Assembly (NCBI GenBank): GCA_025936205.1
Contig: JAICTU010000001.1
Coordinates: forward strand, 4,696-68,695
DNA from: Polyangiaceae bacterium
Lineage (GTDB): Bacteria; Myxococcota; Polyangia; Polyangiales; Polyangiaceae
Direction of reading: 5' to 3'
DNA: 64,000 bases
The translations under genes were made by a program, and so were the position numbers. The notes under the pieces were generated by a model. It had not been told where the DNA came from and did not search any database. It saw nothing but the letters and a program-made list of their open reading frames with translations. This document shows, piece by piece, positions 9,308-18,183 of this stretch; position 1 is the stretch's first letter; each line of letters begins with the position of its first letter.

Positions 9308-9648
9308 GGTGGGGATCTCACTGCTAGGGGTCGGCGAACGACGCATCGCGAGGGCGCACGAATTGCGTCCTGGGCGTCTCCCGCAGCAAAGGTTCGCGAA
9401 AGGCGCGCACGCGCGCAAGCGGTGATCAGCGAGCGAACCACCAACGGCTCACGAGGCATGCCGTAAAACTCGCACTCGGCTCGACGCCGCGATGCAAAGC
9501 AACAATTTGACTTAACCAGAAACGAAGCGCACGAACGCGGCACGCAACGAGGCCGCGCTACTCACTCGGCTCAGCGCTGAATCATGTTAGCGTGCGTGTG
9601 CAGCGCCTTGCTGTGCGGATCGAATTTGGATAGGTCTTGGGAGGTCAA
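9308..9648. other. intergenic, divergent promoter region
   Basis: A 341-base gap between the divergent GH51 operon and the 9649 lipoprotein gene. It contains a relatively A/T-rich patch around 9495-9530 (AACAATTTGACTTAACC) that could hold a promoter. GGGAGG at 9639-9644 is the ribosome-binding site of the next gene. I could not identify a confident -35/-10 pair. Confidence 0.4.
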
Positions 9649-10314
9649 ATGCGAAGCGTGTTGAGCGCTCTCGAAGGTGTGCTGGTGTTGGCCGCGGCAG
9701 TGCTGAGCCCGAGCTGCGGCAGCGACGACGACGGCAGTGTCGAGATGACGAGCCAGGCGGCGAATGGTGGCTCAGGTGGTGGTTCGGGCACTGCCTCGGC
9801 CGACGGTTGCAGCATGAGCAGCGGGGGCACAGCGATCACCAATCTCTGCGGCGCTGCGACGCTCGGCAGTCTGAGCGCGGCGCAGGCCGCCCAGCTCTGC
9901 AGCGACGCGGGCGACTACGTGCTGAGGAACATCAACAAGGCGACCGGCTGCAAGTACCTCGGGATGATCGCGGCGGCGTCCAGCAGCGCACCCAGTGAAA
10001 TGCAGCTGCAGTCCTCGTGCTCGGGCACAGAGCAGAGCTGCACTCGAGACCCCATGAGCAAAGGGCCCGGCGGCGGGACGCTGTGCGGACAAATTCCGCC
10101 GACCTGCAGCGCGACCGTCGAGCAGTTCTCCAGCTGCTTGAAAGACCAAGCGCTGCTCTTCGATCAGGGCGCAGCCGCGCTGGAGAGTTGTTCCGCGCTC
10201 ACCTTCGCCAAGCTCAGTCTTGCCTTCGACGTGGCGACCGCCGCCGGCGCAGCGCCGAGCTGCATGGCCCTCCAGTCCGCATGCCCCGGCTACTCCGTTC
10301 CCTATATCCAATGA
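9649..10314 (+). CDS. hypothetical Cys-rich lipoprotein
   Basis: 221 residues. The start is the ATG at 9649, 4 bases after GGGAGG; the TTG at 9637 would place the Shine-Dalgarno sequence inside the gene. The lipoprotein signal ends in LSPSC (about residue 23), followed by a short Gly/Ser linker. The rest contains about a dozen Cys with regular spacing and predicted helical stretches (LSAAQAAQLCSDAGDYV, ATVEQFSSCLKDQ), a pattern common in small myxobacterial surface proteins of unknown function. It opens the run of genes that continues with GH54 but is separated from it by 247 bases and an inverted repeat. Confidence 0.75.
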   Translation: MRSVLSALEGVLVLAAAVLSPSCGSDDDGSVEMTSQAANGGSGGGSGTASADGCSMSSGGTAITNLCGAATLGSLSAAQAAQLCSDAGDYVLRNINKATGCKYLGMIAAASSSAPSEMQLQSSCSGTEQSCTRDPMSKGPGGGTLCGQIPPTCSATVEQFSSCLKDQALLFDQGAAALESCSALTFAKLSLAFDVATAAGAAPSCMALQSACPGYSVPYIQ

Positions 10315-10496
10315 GAACAGGTTCGGTTCGGCACGCGCAGCGCGACTTCGGATTAGCGTCGGCAGAAGTGTCGTTTTTCGTCCGATGTCTGCGCCCGTTG
10401 GCACTCTTGCCCAACTTCGCAGGAATTTCCGCGGGTGATCGGCGATCGCGGCTTGCGTGGGCGCGACGCTTTCGGGCACAGGAAACTCTGGCCATG

Positions 10497-10524
10497 GGCA
10501 GTGAACGCACTCGTGTTCACTGCC
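10497..10524. promoter_or_regulatory. perfect inverted repeat upstream of GH54 gene
   Basis: GGCAGTGAAC, an 8-base spacer and GTTCACTGCC form a perfect 10-bp dyad that ends 38 bases before the GH54 start. There is no T-run after it and the previous gene ended 180 bases earlier, so an operator is more likely than a terminator. A transcribed hairpin in the leader is also possible. Confidence 0.45.
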
Positions 10525-10561
10525 GCGCCGTCTCACGCGGCGGCAAGGAAGGCGGCTCACA

Positions 10562-11911
10562 ATGATCGAGAACAGCAGATCCTGCGCCCTCTCTCTGGCG
10601 AGTGCGTTGGCGTGTCTCAGCCTTGCAGCTTGCGATCACTACGACCGCGGCACAGACAGCAACGCAGTCGGCAGCCTCGGCGCAGCAGGGGCGGGCAACA
10701 ACGTCGGCGCGGCCATCCCGGGCGCGGGCGCGCCCGGCGCTGCCACGGGCAGCAGCACCCGGGAAGGTAACCCCGCGACGGGCGGGCTCGTGATGGGCGG
10801 CGCGAGCACCGGCACGAGCGGAGCCAGCGACGGGCCGCTCGATGCGAGCAGCGGAGTGGAGGTCGATTCAGGGGCGTCCACCGGTGGTGCGGGCGGAGTT
10901 CCCGCGGCCGGCGGCAGCGGCGGCTCGGGCAGCGTGGTGACGCTCACCAGCGGGCCTTGCGATGTGTATGCCGCGAGCAACACGCCCTGCGTCGCAGCCT
11001 ACAGCATGGTGAGGAAGCTCTCGGGCAACTACGCCGGGCCGCTGTATCAAGTGCGCCGGGGTGGGCCGAACCCGAACACCGGCACCGGCGGCGTGACGCA
11101 GGATATCGGCGTTCTGCCTGATGGCTTCGCCGATGCCGCTGCGCAAGACGCGTTCTGCGGCAACCAGATCTGCACCGTCTCGGTCTTGTATGACCAATCC
11201 GGGCGCGGCAACCATCTGACGGTGGCGCCCGCGGGCTGTTACATGGGTACGGCCTCCGAGGACGATTACGAGTCGCGAGCCACCGCGCGCGCGCTGACGG
11301 TCGGCGGGCACCGCGTCTACGGCTTGTACATGAATCCACACGAAGGCTACCGCGACAACACCACCGCCGGCATGCCGACCGGAACCCAATCGCAGGGCGT
11401 CTACGCATTGGTCGACGGCAAGCGCTCCGGCTGCTGCTGTTGCTTTGACTTCGGGAACGGCTCGACCGACAACTGCAACGGCCCCACCGGGCTGATGAAC
11501 GCGCTCTACTTCGGGACGGGCTACTGGGGGCGCGGCGCGGGCAACGGGCCCTGGTTCCTCGGGGATTTCGAAGCCGGTGTCTGGGCGGGAGGCAACGGCG
11601 CGTCGAACGCGGTGAACAACAACAGCCCCTCCATGACCATGGATTTCGCCTTCGGCGTCCTGAAGACCGACGCGAACACCTACGCGCTACGGATGGGCGA
11701 CGGACAAAACGGCAACTTGACGACGGCCTACAACGGCGCCGCTCCCGCGCGCTGGCAGCTGCAAGGCGGCATCATCCTGGGCATCGGCGGAGACAACAGC
11801 AACTCGTCGTTCGGAACCTTCTACGAAGGCGCGATCACGGCAGGCAGGCCGTCGGACGCGACCGAAGACGCCGTGCTCCGCAACGTGCAGGCCGCGAGGT
11901 ACGGGCAGTGA
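10562..11911 (+). CDS. GH54 alpha-L-arabinofuranosidase (AbfB catalytic type), lipoprotein, copy 1
   Basis: 449 residues. The lipobox is LSLAAC (Cys 24), followed by a ~100-residue Gly/Ala/Ser linker. The GH54 catalytic beta-sandwich spans about 130-449. By comparison with Aspergillus AbfB from memory, the nucleophile is E337 in LGDFEAGVW and the acid/base is D411 in LGIGGDNSN, with the family ending TFYEGAITAG. The CBM42 domain that follows in fungal enzymes is absent. An oddity: the family's vicinal CC pair is here a run of four cysteines (C291-C294). It releases arabinose from branched arabinan or arabinoxylan. It overlaps the next gene by 4 bases (GTGA), so translation is coupled. Confidence 0.92.
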   Translation: MIENSRSCALSLASALACLSLAACDHYDRGTDSNAVGSLGAAGAGNNVGAAIPGAGAPGAATGSSTREGNPATGGLVMGGASTGTSGASDGPLDASSGVEVDSGASTGGAGGVPAAGGSGGSGSVVTLTSGPCDVYAASNTPCVAAYSMVRKLSGNYAGPLYQVRRGGPNPNTGTGGVTQDIGVLPDGFADAAAQDAFCGNQICTVSVLYDQSGRGNHLTVAPAGCYMGTASEDDYESRATARALTVGGHRVYGLYMNPHEGYRDNTTAGMPTGTQSQGVYALVDGKRSGCCCCFDFGNGSTDNCNGPTGLMNALYFGTGYWGRGAGNGPWFLGDFEAGVWAGGNGASNAVNNNSPSMTMDFAFGVLKTDANTYALRMGDGQNGNLTTAYNGAAPARWQLQGGIILGIGGDNSNSSFGTFYEGAITAGRPSDATEDAVLRNVQAARYGQ

Positions 11912-12792
11912 GAGTGCGGCGAGTCCCTCGAGAGCATTCGAGCACGTCTCTCCTTCTCGTCAGCGCGGGTGTGCTCTCGGCCGCGCTGCTCGAAGCTTGC
12001 GGCAACTACGATCCGGAACCGCGCAGCGCGCCAGCGAACCCCACGGCGCTCGGGCAATTGAACGGCGCGGGAGGGTCGAATGGCGGCGGACCAGCGAACG
12101 GCGGCAGCGCCGGCATGCTCGCCGCCGGTGGTAGCGCCGGGCAAGCGAGCGGCGATGGCGCCATGCTCGCAGCGGGAGGCAGCGCCCAGGCAAACGGCGC
12201 CGGGGGCAGCGCGGCGATTCCGGAGGCCTCCTGCGAGAACGTGATGGCCTGCGGCGGCGCCTTGATCGGCACCTGGAGCGCGCTCGACTCGTGTCTGCCG
12301 GTCACCGGTCAGGCCGATCTGACCGGCTTCGGTCTGAATTGCACCTCCGCGCCCATCAGCGGCTCCCTGCAAGTCACCGGAACCTGGACGGCCAGGGAGG
12401 ACGGAACACTGACCGACAACACGACCACTGCCGGCACCCTGCAGCTCGAGTTACCCGCGGAGTGCCTGAACATCTCCGGGACCACCACGACGTGCGATCG
12501 CGTGGGTGGCCCCCTGCAAGCGCTGGGCTTCTCCTCCGTCAACTGCACGCCCTCCGCGAGCGGGGGCTGCAGCTGCTCCGCCGGCGTGCAACAGAGCGGC
12601 GGGATCGGCTTTGTCTCGTTCGATGCATCCAGCGGCGGCACCTATATGACCGCGGCCGACGCACTCACCACGTCGGATCGACGCACCACCGAGTACGCCT
12701 ACTGCGTCTCGGGCACCACCTTGACCCTGACCCCGCGCAGCACCGGCAAGACCGGCACCGTTGCGGGCACCATCGTGCTTCAAAAGCAGTAG
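11908..12792 (+). CDS. hypothetical lipoprotein between GH54 and porin-like gene
   Basis: 294 residues, GTG start overlapping the upstream stop (GTGA). The signal peptide ends in SAALLEAC. A Gly/Ala/Asn-rich linker of about 75 residues follows. The C-terminal ~190 residues look like a beta-barrel/lipocalin-like fold: GTWSALDSC near its start, repeated Thr-rich beta strands, paired Cys and a hydrophobic ending (GTIVLQKQ). No family recognised. Similar domains that begin with IxGTW occur in secreted myxobacterial proteins beside glycosidases. The tight operon position suggests it helps the arabinoxylan enzymes at the cell surface, for example by binding substrate. Confidence 0.75.
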   Translation: MRVRRVPREHSSTSLLLVSAGVLSAALLEACGNYDPEPRSAPANPTALGQLNGAGGSNGGGPANGGSAGMLAAGGSAGQASGDGAMLAAGGSAQANGAGGSAAIPEASCENVMACGGALIGTWSALDSCLPVTGQADLTGFGLNCTSAPISGSLQVTGTWTAREDGTLTDNTTTAGTLQLELPAECLNISGTTTTCDRVGGPLQALGFSSVNCTPSASGGCSCSAGVQQSGGIGFVSFDASSGGTYMTAADALTTSDRRTTEYAYCVSGTTLTLTPRSTGKTGTVAGTIVLQKQ

Positions 12793-12795
12793 CTC

Positions 12796-14388
12796 ATGTC
12801 GCGAAGCTTGCTAGCGCTCCTCCTCTCCGGAGCATGCATCGTCACGTCTCCCGCCGCGGCGCAGGAGGCGGAAGTCGCCGACCCGGCGTCGGAGCAGGCC
12901 GATGCTCCGGGCACCGAAGCTCAGCCTCCTGCACCCGCCGAAGCCGAGTCAAAGGCCGTCGAAGCGGCGGACGAAGGCTGGAAGACCTTCGCCAGCGGCT
13001 ACTTCCGGGCGCCGTTCGCGCTGGGTCTCAGCCCACGGCGCGGGCCCAATGACCCTGACGGTCCCAAGAACCAGCAGGCCTCTTACGGGCCCAACCGCAC
13101 GCTGGACTCCAACTACTACAGCTTCGCCTACACGCGACTGCAAGAGCAAGACTGGGCCGAGCTGTTCTTCCACGCCAAGCAGAAGCACATGGAAGCCGTG
13201 GTGGGCTGGATGGGCTACTGGTTCCAAGCGGTGGGTTTCCGCAACTCCGACGCGGCGTGGATCCCGGGCATGGCCTACCTGGTCATGGATACGGACTTCG
13301 ATCTCGCCGGTCTGCGGCCCAACATCGCGCTCACGGCGGGCGCGTGGTGGCCGAAGTTTGGCACTTTCGCGAAGTATGACACCTACACGCTGGGCGCTTT
13401 TCACCAGGTCGGGGAACAGCTGAAGTTGACGCTGCCCGTCAGCCCCGATCTGAAGTTGACGGTCTTGCAGGGCTTCGGCGGCGGCCGTGACGGCAGCTTC
13501 AACATCCTGGCCCCGCCGCCTTACCAGGCCACGGTCGGTTTGCTTTTGCTGCACTATGAGAATGTCGAGCTCGAGTACGGCAAGCACTTCCGAGCGTCGC
13601 TGCACTACAACCGTGAGTGGACCCGCGACCCCAACCTCACGCAGCAGGGCGTGCCCGGCAAATCCTACGACGACGCCGCGGAGGCCAACCTCACCACCAT
13701 CGGCGGTGAGCTCGAGCTGAGCGCCCCCTATGCGGGCCGGCTGTGGCTCTCGCCCTCCTACATCCGCGTTCGCAATGGTTGGGCACTCGCACAGGCCGGC
13801 ATCGAGGTGATGCATTCGCTGAGCGCGGAGGGCCTCGCCACCAACTACCTGGCGTGGAGCAACAGCCCCACCGACAGCACCGGCAGCGGGTCTCTCTTCA
13901 ACCTCGGCTTCCTGTATGAGAACACGCTCTCCGGCATCAACGGGCGCGCGCCCGGCAGCACGCTGCCCGAGGTGACGCTGAACGTGTTCGGGCTGCTGGC
14001 GAACGCCAGCCTCGATCTACCCGCCACATCCACGCTGACTCAGGATCGGATCCGGCAGCTGAAATACGGCGCCGACGTGGAAGTCCAACCCCTGGACTGG
14101 CTGAAGCTGATGCTGCGCTGGGACCAGGTCACCTATGACCTCGACCATGACGGCTATATCTTCTCGGCAATCAGCCCGCGTGCGACGTTTTCCGCGCGCT
14201 TCCTCTCCGGCGCCAACGTGTACATTCAGTACTCGCGCTACACGTACGGCGACAGGATGACGCTCGCCGGCAAGTGGCCCTGGGGCACGCCGCTGGTGGC
14301 GGGCAGCAACATCGTCCAGGGCGGCCCGTATGCGGACCACAAGCCCGACATGGACGTGGTCAGGGTTCAGGCCAACGTCACCTTCTGA
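12796..14388 (+). CDS. outer-membrane beta-barrel protein (porin-like)
   Basis: 530 residues. The N-terminus has a Sec signal cut near SPAAAQ, then an Ala/Glu/Pro-rich stretch to about residue 55. The remainder has alternating polar and aromatic strands (YYSFAYTRLQ, VVGWMGYWFQAV, LHYENVELEYGKH, VYIQYSRYTYG) and ends in VQANVTF, a C-terminal Phe typical of BAM-inserted barrels. It starts 3 bases after the preceding stop, in the middle of the GH54/GH39 operon. It could therefore be the channel for xylo- or arabino-oligosaccharides. I see no TonB box or plug domain, so it is not a SusC/TonB receptor. Substrate assignment is inference from context. Confidence 0.75.
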   Translation: MSRSLLALLLSGACIVTSPAAAQEAEVADPASEQADAPGTEAQPPAPAEAESKAVEAADEGWKTFASGYFRAPFALGLSPRRGPNDPDGPKNQQASYGPNRTLDSNYYSFAYTRLQEQDWAELFFHAKQKHMEAVVGWMGYWFQAVGFRNSDAAWIPGMAYLVMDTDFDLAGLRPNIALTAGAWWPKFGTFAKYDTYTLGAFHQVGEQLKLTLPVSPDLKLTVLQGFGGGRDGSFNILAPPPYQATVGLLLLHYENVELEYGKHFRASLHYNREWTRDPNLTQQGVPGKSYDDAAEANLTTIGGELELSAPYAGRLWLSPSYIRVRNGWALAQAGIEVMHSLSAEGLATNYLAWSNSPTDSTGSGSLFNLGFLYENTLSGINGRAPGSTLPEVTLNVFGLLANASLDLPATSTLTQDRIRQLKYGADVEVQPLDWLKLMLRWDQVTYDLDHDGYIFSAISPRATFSARFLSGANVYIQYSRYTYGDRMTLAGKWPWGTPLVAGSNIVQGGPYADHKPDMDVVRVQANVTF

Positions 14389-14400
14389 GGCCGAGCGCTC

Positions 14401-16098
14401 GTGAATCGAAGAGCCATTCCCGTCGTGCCCGCACTGCTGGCCAGCGTCGGCGCCTGCTCGGCGGCAGGCGTTCGCGCTCCAGCCGTGGTGAGCATCGACG
14501 TGGATGCCGTTGCCGCAGGCGCGCCGCTCGAGCGCGTTTGGGCGTACCATGGCTACGACGAAGCGAACTACACGACGCTGCCGGAAGGCGCGGAGCTTCT
14601 GCGCACGCTGGCCTCCGCGCACACGGCGCCGGTCTACATTCGCAATCACTTTCTCCTGAACACGGCCGACGGCGCGCCCGGCCTCAAGTGGGGATCGACC
14701 AACGTCTACACCGAGGACGCGGCCGGTAATCCCGTCTACGACTATGCGCTGCTGGACCAGATCCTGGGCGCAACGCTGGACGCGGGCGCGCTCCCGCTGG
14801 TCGAGATCGGCTTCATGCCGCGGGCGCTCTCCGCGCGCCCGGACCCTTACCGCAACTCCGACACCTACACGCTGGACGGCGGTTGCTTCTACCCACCGAA
14901 GGACTACGGCAAATGGGGCGCGCTGGTGCGCGCCTGGGCCACGCACGTCAAGGAGCGCTACCCCAGCTCCGGCGCGGCCTGGCAGTGGGAGCTGTGGAAC
15001 GAACCGGACATCCCCTACTGGCACGGTAGCTTCGATGAGTTCGCCCGGCTCTACGACTACACCGAGGCGGCATTGCACGCCGTGTTGCCCGAGGCGTCGC
15101 TCGGCGGTCCCTCGGTGGCCAGGGCCAACGGCAGCTTCTTGCCCCAATTCCTGCAGCACTGCGCCAGCGGCACGAACGCGGTGACGGGCCAGATCGGCAC
15201 GCGCCTCGACATGGTGAGCTTTCACACCAAGGGCGGCGTCGTGCTCCAGAACGGGCACGTTCAGATGGACCTGGGCAATCAGCTGCGCATGCACCGCGCG
15301 GGCTTCGGCGCCGTGGCGGAGTCGGGCCCGTTTGCGCGCACCCCAATCGTGATCAGCGAAGCGGATCCAGACGGCTGCGCCGCCTGCCTGCCCAGCATCT
15401 GGCCCGAGTACGCCTACCGCAACTCACCCGCCTACGGGGCCTACGAGGTGGCGATGATGAAGCGCACGCTCGAGCTCGCGGCGGAGATGCGCGTGAACCT
15501 GCGCGGGGTGTTGACCTGGGCCTTCACCTTCCCCGGCTCGCCCTACTTCGCGGGCTACCGCGCGCTCGCTACGAATGGCGTGCACTTGCCGGTGCTGAAC
15601 GCGTTCAAGCTGCTCGGCAGTCTGAGCGGCGATCGATTGCCGGTAACGAGCAGCGGCGCGCTGCCGCTGAGCGACATTCTCGCGCAGGGCGTCCGCCAGC
15701 AAGCGGACGTGGACGCCATCGCCAGCATCGACGGCGAGCGCATCCAGATCCTGGTCTGGAACTACCACGACGACCTCGTGCCGGCTCCGCCGGCGCCCGT
15801 TACTCTGCGCGTGAGCGTTCCGGCTGCTTTCGGCGCCAGCGTACGCATGAAACACACGCGCGTGGACGACACTCACGGCAATGCCCATGCGCTCTGGTTG
15901 TCGCAGGGCAGCCCCGCCGAGCCGTCCGGCGCCCAGCTGGCGGCGCTGCACGAGGCGATGCAGCCCACGCTCTTCGAGCCGCAACAGCTGGACGTGAGGG
16001 ATGGGGCCGTGAGCCTCTCCTTCGAACTGCCACGCTTCGGCGTCTCGCTCGTGACGTTGCGGCCAGCGAGCGCAGCCGCGCCATCTGACGAGCTCTGA
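14401..16098 (+). CDS. GH39-like beta-xylosidase, lipoprotein
   Basis: 565 residues, GTG start at 14401, lipobox LASVGAC (Cys 19) with almost no linker. The clan GH-A barrel covers about 28-400: YIRNHFL, acid/base E201 in WELWNEPDI and a probable nucleophile E320 in IVISEADPDG. That nucleophile motif differs from the usual TEW/TEF of GH39 and is followed by a Cys pair (C326, C329). The C-terminal 150 residues form the family's beta-sandwich accessory domain (ILVWNYHDD, VSLVTLRP). It lies 12 bases after the porin-like gene and 34 before the second GH54, in one operon. It likely acts on xylo-oligosaccharides or a related substituted xylan fragment; the altered nucleophile context may mean a distinct specificity. 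Confidence 0.85.
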   Translation: MNRRAIPVVPALLASVGACSAAGVRAPAVVSIDVDAVAAGAPLERVWAYHGYDEANYTTLPEGAELLRTLASAHTAPVYIRNHFLLNTADGAPGLKWGSTNVYTEDAAGNPVYDYALLDQILGATLDAGALPLVEIGFMPRALSARPDPYRNSDTYTLDGGCFYPPKDYGKWGALVRAWATHVKERYPSSGAAWQWELWNEPDIPYWHGSFDEFARLYDYTEAALHAVLPEASLGGPSVARANGSFLPQFLQHCASGTNAVTGQIGTRLDMVSFHTKGGVVLQNGHVQMDLGNQLRMHRAGFGAVAESGPFARTPIVISEADPDGCAACLPSIWPEYAYRNSPAYGAYEVAMMKRTLELAAEMRVNLRGVLTWAFTFPGSPYFAGYRALATNGVHLPVLNAFKLLGSLSGDRLPVTSSGALPLSDILAQGVRQQADVDAIASIDGERIQILVWNYHDDLVPAPPAPVTLRVSVPAAFGASVRMKHTRVDDTHGNAHALWLSQGSPAEPSGAQLAALHEAMQPTLFEPQQLDVRDGAVSLSFELPRFGVSLVTLRPASAAAPSDEL

Positions 16099-16132
16099 GA
16101 GCCGAAAATCCCGAGCCCCTGGAGAAGTCGCA

Positions 16133-17269
16133 ATGAACGAGCTGATTCGATGGATGCCGCTGCTGGTTGTCGCGGGCGGGCTGGGCGCCGCGGCCTGTGT
16201 CTCGTACACCTCGAGCGACCCGCAGGGCACGACCAATGAGGTGACCGCGTCGCAGCCCACCCCTGGCGCGAGCAACGGCGGCGACCTGCCCCCCAACACT
16301 GCCCCGCCGCCCTGCGACATCCTGGGAAGTGCCGGCATTCCCTGCGTAGCGGCGCACAGCACCGTGCGCGTCCTCGTCAAGGACTACGCCGGCAGCTTGT
16401 ACCAGGTCCAGCGCTCCGATGGCATGACCCTGGATATCGGCTCCGTCGATGGCTACGCCGACGCGGCAGCGCAAGATGCCTTCTGCGCCAGTGGAGGCTG
16501 CGTGATGAAGATCATCTACGATCAGTCCTCGCTCGGCAACCACCTCACCGAGGCGCCTCCGGGTGGCAACAAGCCCACTCCCGGCAATCCGGTCAACGCC
16601 ACCGCGCTCCGGGTCTCGATCAACGGCCGCCCCGCTTACGGCATGCTCTTCCGGCCCGGCATGGGCTATCGAAAGCTCGTCGGCACGGGCACGGCGACCG
16701 GTGACCAGCCCCAGACCATGTACATGGTCAGCAGCCAGCACGACCTGATCAACGGCTGCTGTTTCGACTACGGCAATGCCGAGACCACCGCCAACGACGA
16801 CGGCAACGGCACGATGGAAGCCGTGTACCTCGGCATGGGTGTGATCTGGGGCACCGGCGTCCAGGGCGGGCCGTGGGTCATGGCTGATCTGGAGAACGGC
16901 CTGTATCCGGGCTGGGAGAACGGTCAGGACCGCAACATCTCCACCAATACCCCGCTGCGCTACGACTTCGTGACCGCGCTCGTCGTCGGCGACACGGCGG
17001 ACAAGAACCAGGGCAAAGGCCGCTTCGCGCTGTATGGCGGCGACGCGACCAGCGGCGCGCTGACGACCATGTATGACGGCATCCGCCCGGAGAAGCCGGG
17101 TTACGTCCCCATGCAGAAGCAGGGCTCGGTGATCCTGGGCATCGGCGGCGACAACAGCAACGGGGACGGCGGCCGCTTCTACGAAGGGGTCATGGGGAAC
17201 GGCGCTGCCACGAAGGAAACGGTCGGCGCGCTGCAAGCCGCCATCGTGGCGGCGGAATACGGCAAGTGA
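16133..17269 (+). CDS. GH54 alpha-L-arabinofuranosidase, lipoprotein, copy 2
   Basis: 378 residues, preceded by a clear GGAGAAG ribosome-binding site. Lipobox GAAAC (Cys 22), short linker of about 35 residues. The catalytic domain is closer to fungal AbfB than copy 1: CC pair (C209-C210) in GCCFDYGNAET, nucleophile E254 in ADLENGLYPG, acid/base D340 in GIGGDNSNGDGG, ending RFYEGVM. There is no CBM42 domain. It is the last gene of the operon and runs convergently into the AraC regulator. Two different GH54 enzymes in one operon suggest different linkage preferences or different positions on the cell. Confidence 0.92.
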   Translation: MNELIRWMPLLVVAGGLGAAACVSYTSSDPQGTTNEVTASQPTPGASNGGDLPPNTAPPPCDILGSAGIPCVAAHSTVRVLVKDYAGSLYQVQRSDGMTLDIGSVDGYADAAAQDAFCASGGCVMKIIYDQSSLGNHLTEAPPGGNKPTPGNPVNATALRVSINGRPAYGMLFRPGMGYRKLVGTGTATGDQPQTMYMVSSQHDLINGCCFDYGNAETTANDDGNGTMEAVYLGMGVIWGTGVQGGPWVMADLENGLYPGWENGQDRNISTNTPLRYDFVTALVVGDTADKNQGKGRFALYGGDATSGALTTMYDGIRPEKPGYVPMQKQGSVILGIGGDNSNGDGGRFYEGVMGNGAATKETVGALQAAIVAAEYGK

Positions 17270-17314
17270 CGCCGGCCTGGAGCGCCGCCTGCGCCCCCTG
17301 ACGCCGCCGCCGCA

Positions 17315-18145
17315 CTACTCGAGCGGCGCGAACCTGGCTTCCATCTCGGCCCGCAGCGACGTTCCGAAGAAGGCACGGGGCGAGCAGCCGATGGTCGCGC
17401 TGAACACGCGATGGCACTGTGAGTAGCTGCCGAAGCCTGCCTCCAGCGCCGCGGAGAGCAGCGTGCGTCCGCCCTCGTCCACCAGATCGACGAAGCGCAG
17501 CAGGCGCAAGCGCGTGCGGTAGGCGTTCAAGCTGAGGCCGAGATCGCGCTCAAACGAGCGCCGGAACGAGTGGCTGAGCTCGCTCGGATGGGCGTGCAGC
17601 AGGCGTGCCCGGTCCCTCCGGTCGAGCTCGGGCTGCTGCAGCAGCGAGCGCAGCACGCGCGCTCCGAGGCCGCCGGGGCGCTCTGCCAGCAGGCGACTCC
17701 CATGAGCTTCGCGCCAGAGCTCCGCCACGTGTTGCTCGGCGACCGCGGCCTCGCGGGTGACCACGGGGGCCAAAAGCTGCGCGCTCAACGCAGCGGCCGT
17801 GCTCTCGGGCAAGCGCGTTTGCACCGGCGCCGAGAGCGCCAGGGGCACGTGCTGCGACAAGATCCGTTCGCCGAGCTCCGGGGTCACTGCGAACACGAAC
17901 AGGTCAAAATCGCTCGAAGCAGCGAGCAGCTCGTGATCACATCCCGGTGGCCAGTACAACAGATCGCCTGCGACCACCGGAAACGTGCTCCTGCCCGAGG
18001 CGAAGGTGGCGCTACCCCCGGCGACGAGGTTGAGCTCTGGTTCCTGGTGGAAGTGACGCGGCCGGCGATACGCCGGTGCATGGCGCCAGATCTGGCCGCG
18101 GCGGCCCGGCAGCATGGGAAAGGGTTGATAGAACGCCTGCGGCAC
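17315..18145 (-). CDS. AraC-family transcriptional regulator
   Basis: 276 residues. The N-terminal half (about 1-90) is a cupin-like sensor with HFHQEPELNLV and GDLLYWPPGCDHEL, the arrangement used for binding sugars or related ligands. The C-terminal ~100 residues are the double helix-turn-helix: LHAHPSELSHSFRRSFERDLGL in the first and AALEAGFGSYSQCHRVFSATIG in the second. It lies 38 bases downstream of the GH16 gene in the same direction and ends facing the GH54 operon. It is the only classic sugar-type regulator in the island, so it is the best candidate to control these glycosidase genes. Ligand and targets are unknown. Confidence 0.9.
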   Translation of the reverse strand: MPQAFYQPFPMLPGRRGQIWRHAPAYRRPRHFHQEPELNLVAGGSATFASGRSTFPVVAGDLLYWPPGCDHELLAASSDFDLFVFAVTPELGERILSQHVPLALSAPVQTRLPESTAAALSAQLLAPVVTREAAVAEQHVAELWREAHGSRLLAERPGGLGARVLRSLLQQPELDRRDRARLLHAHPSELSHSFRRSFERDLGLSLNAYRTRLRLLRFVDLVDEGGRTLLSAALEAGFGSYSQCHRVFSATIGCSPRAFFGTSLRAEMEARFAPLE

Positions 18146-18183
18146 AGGCCTTGTCTAGCAGACGCGCCGCCCATGCGCTGCTC

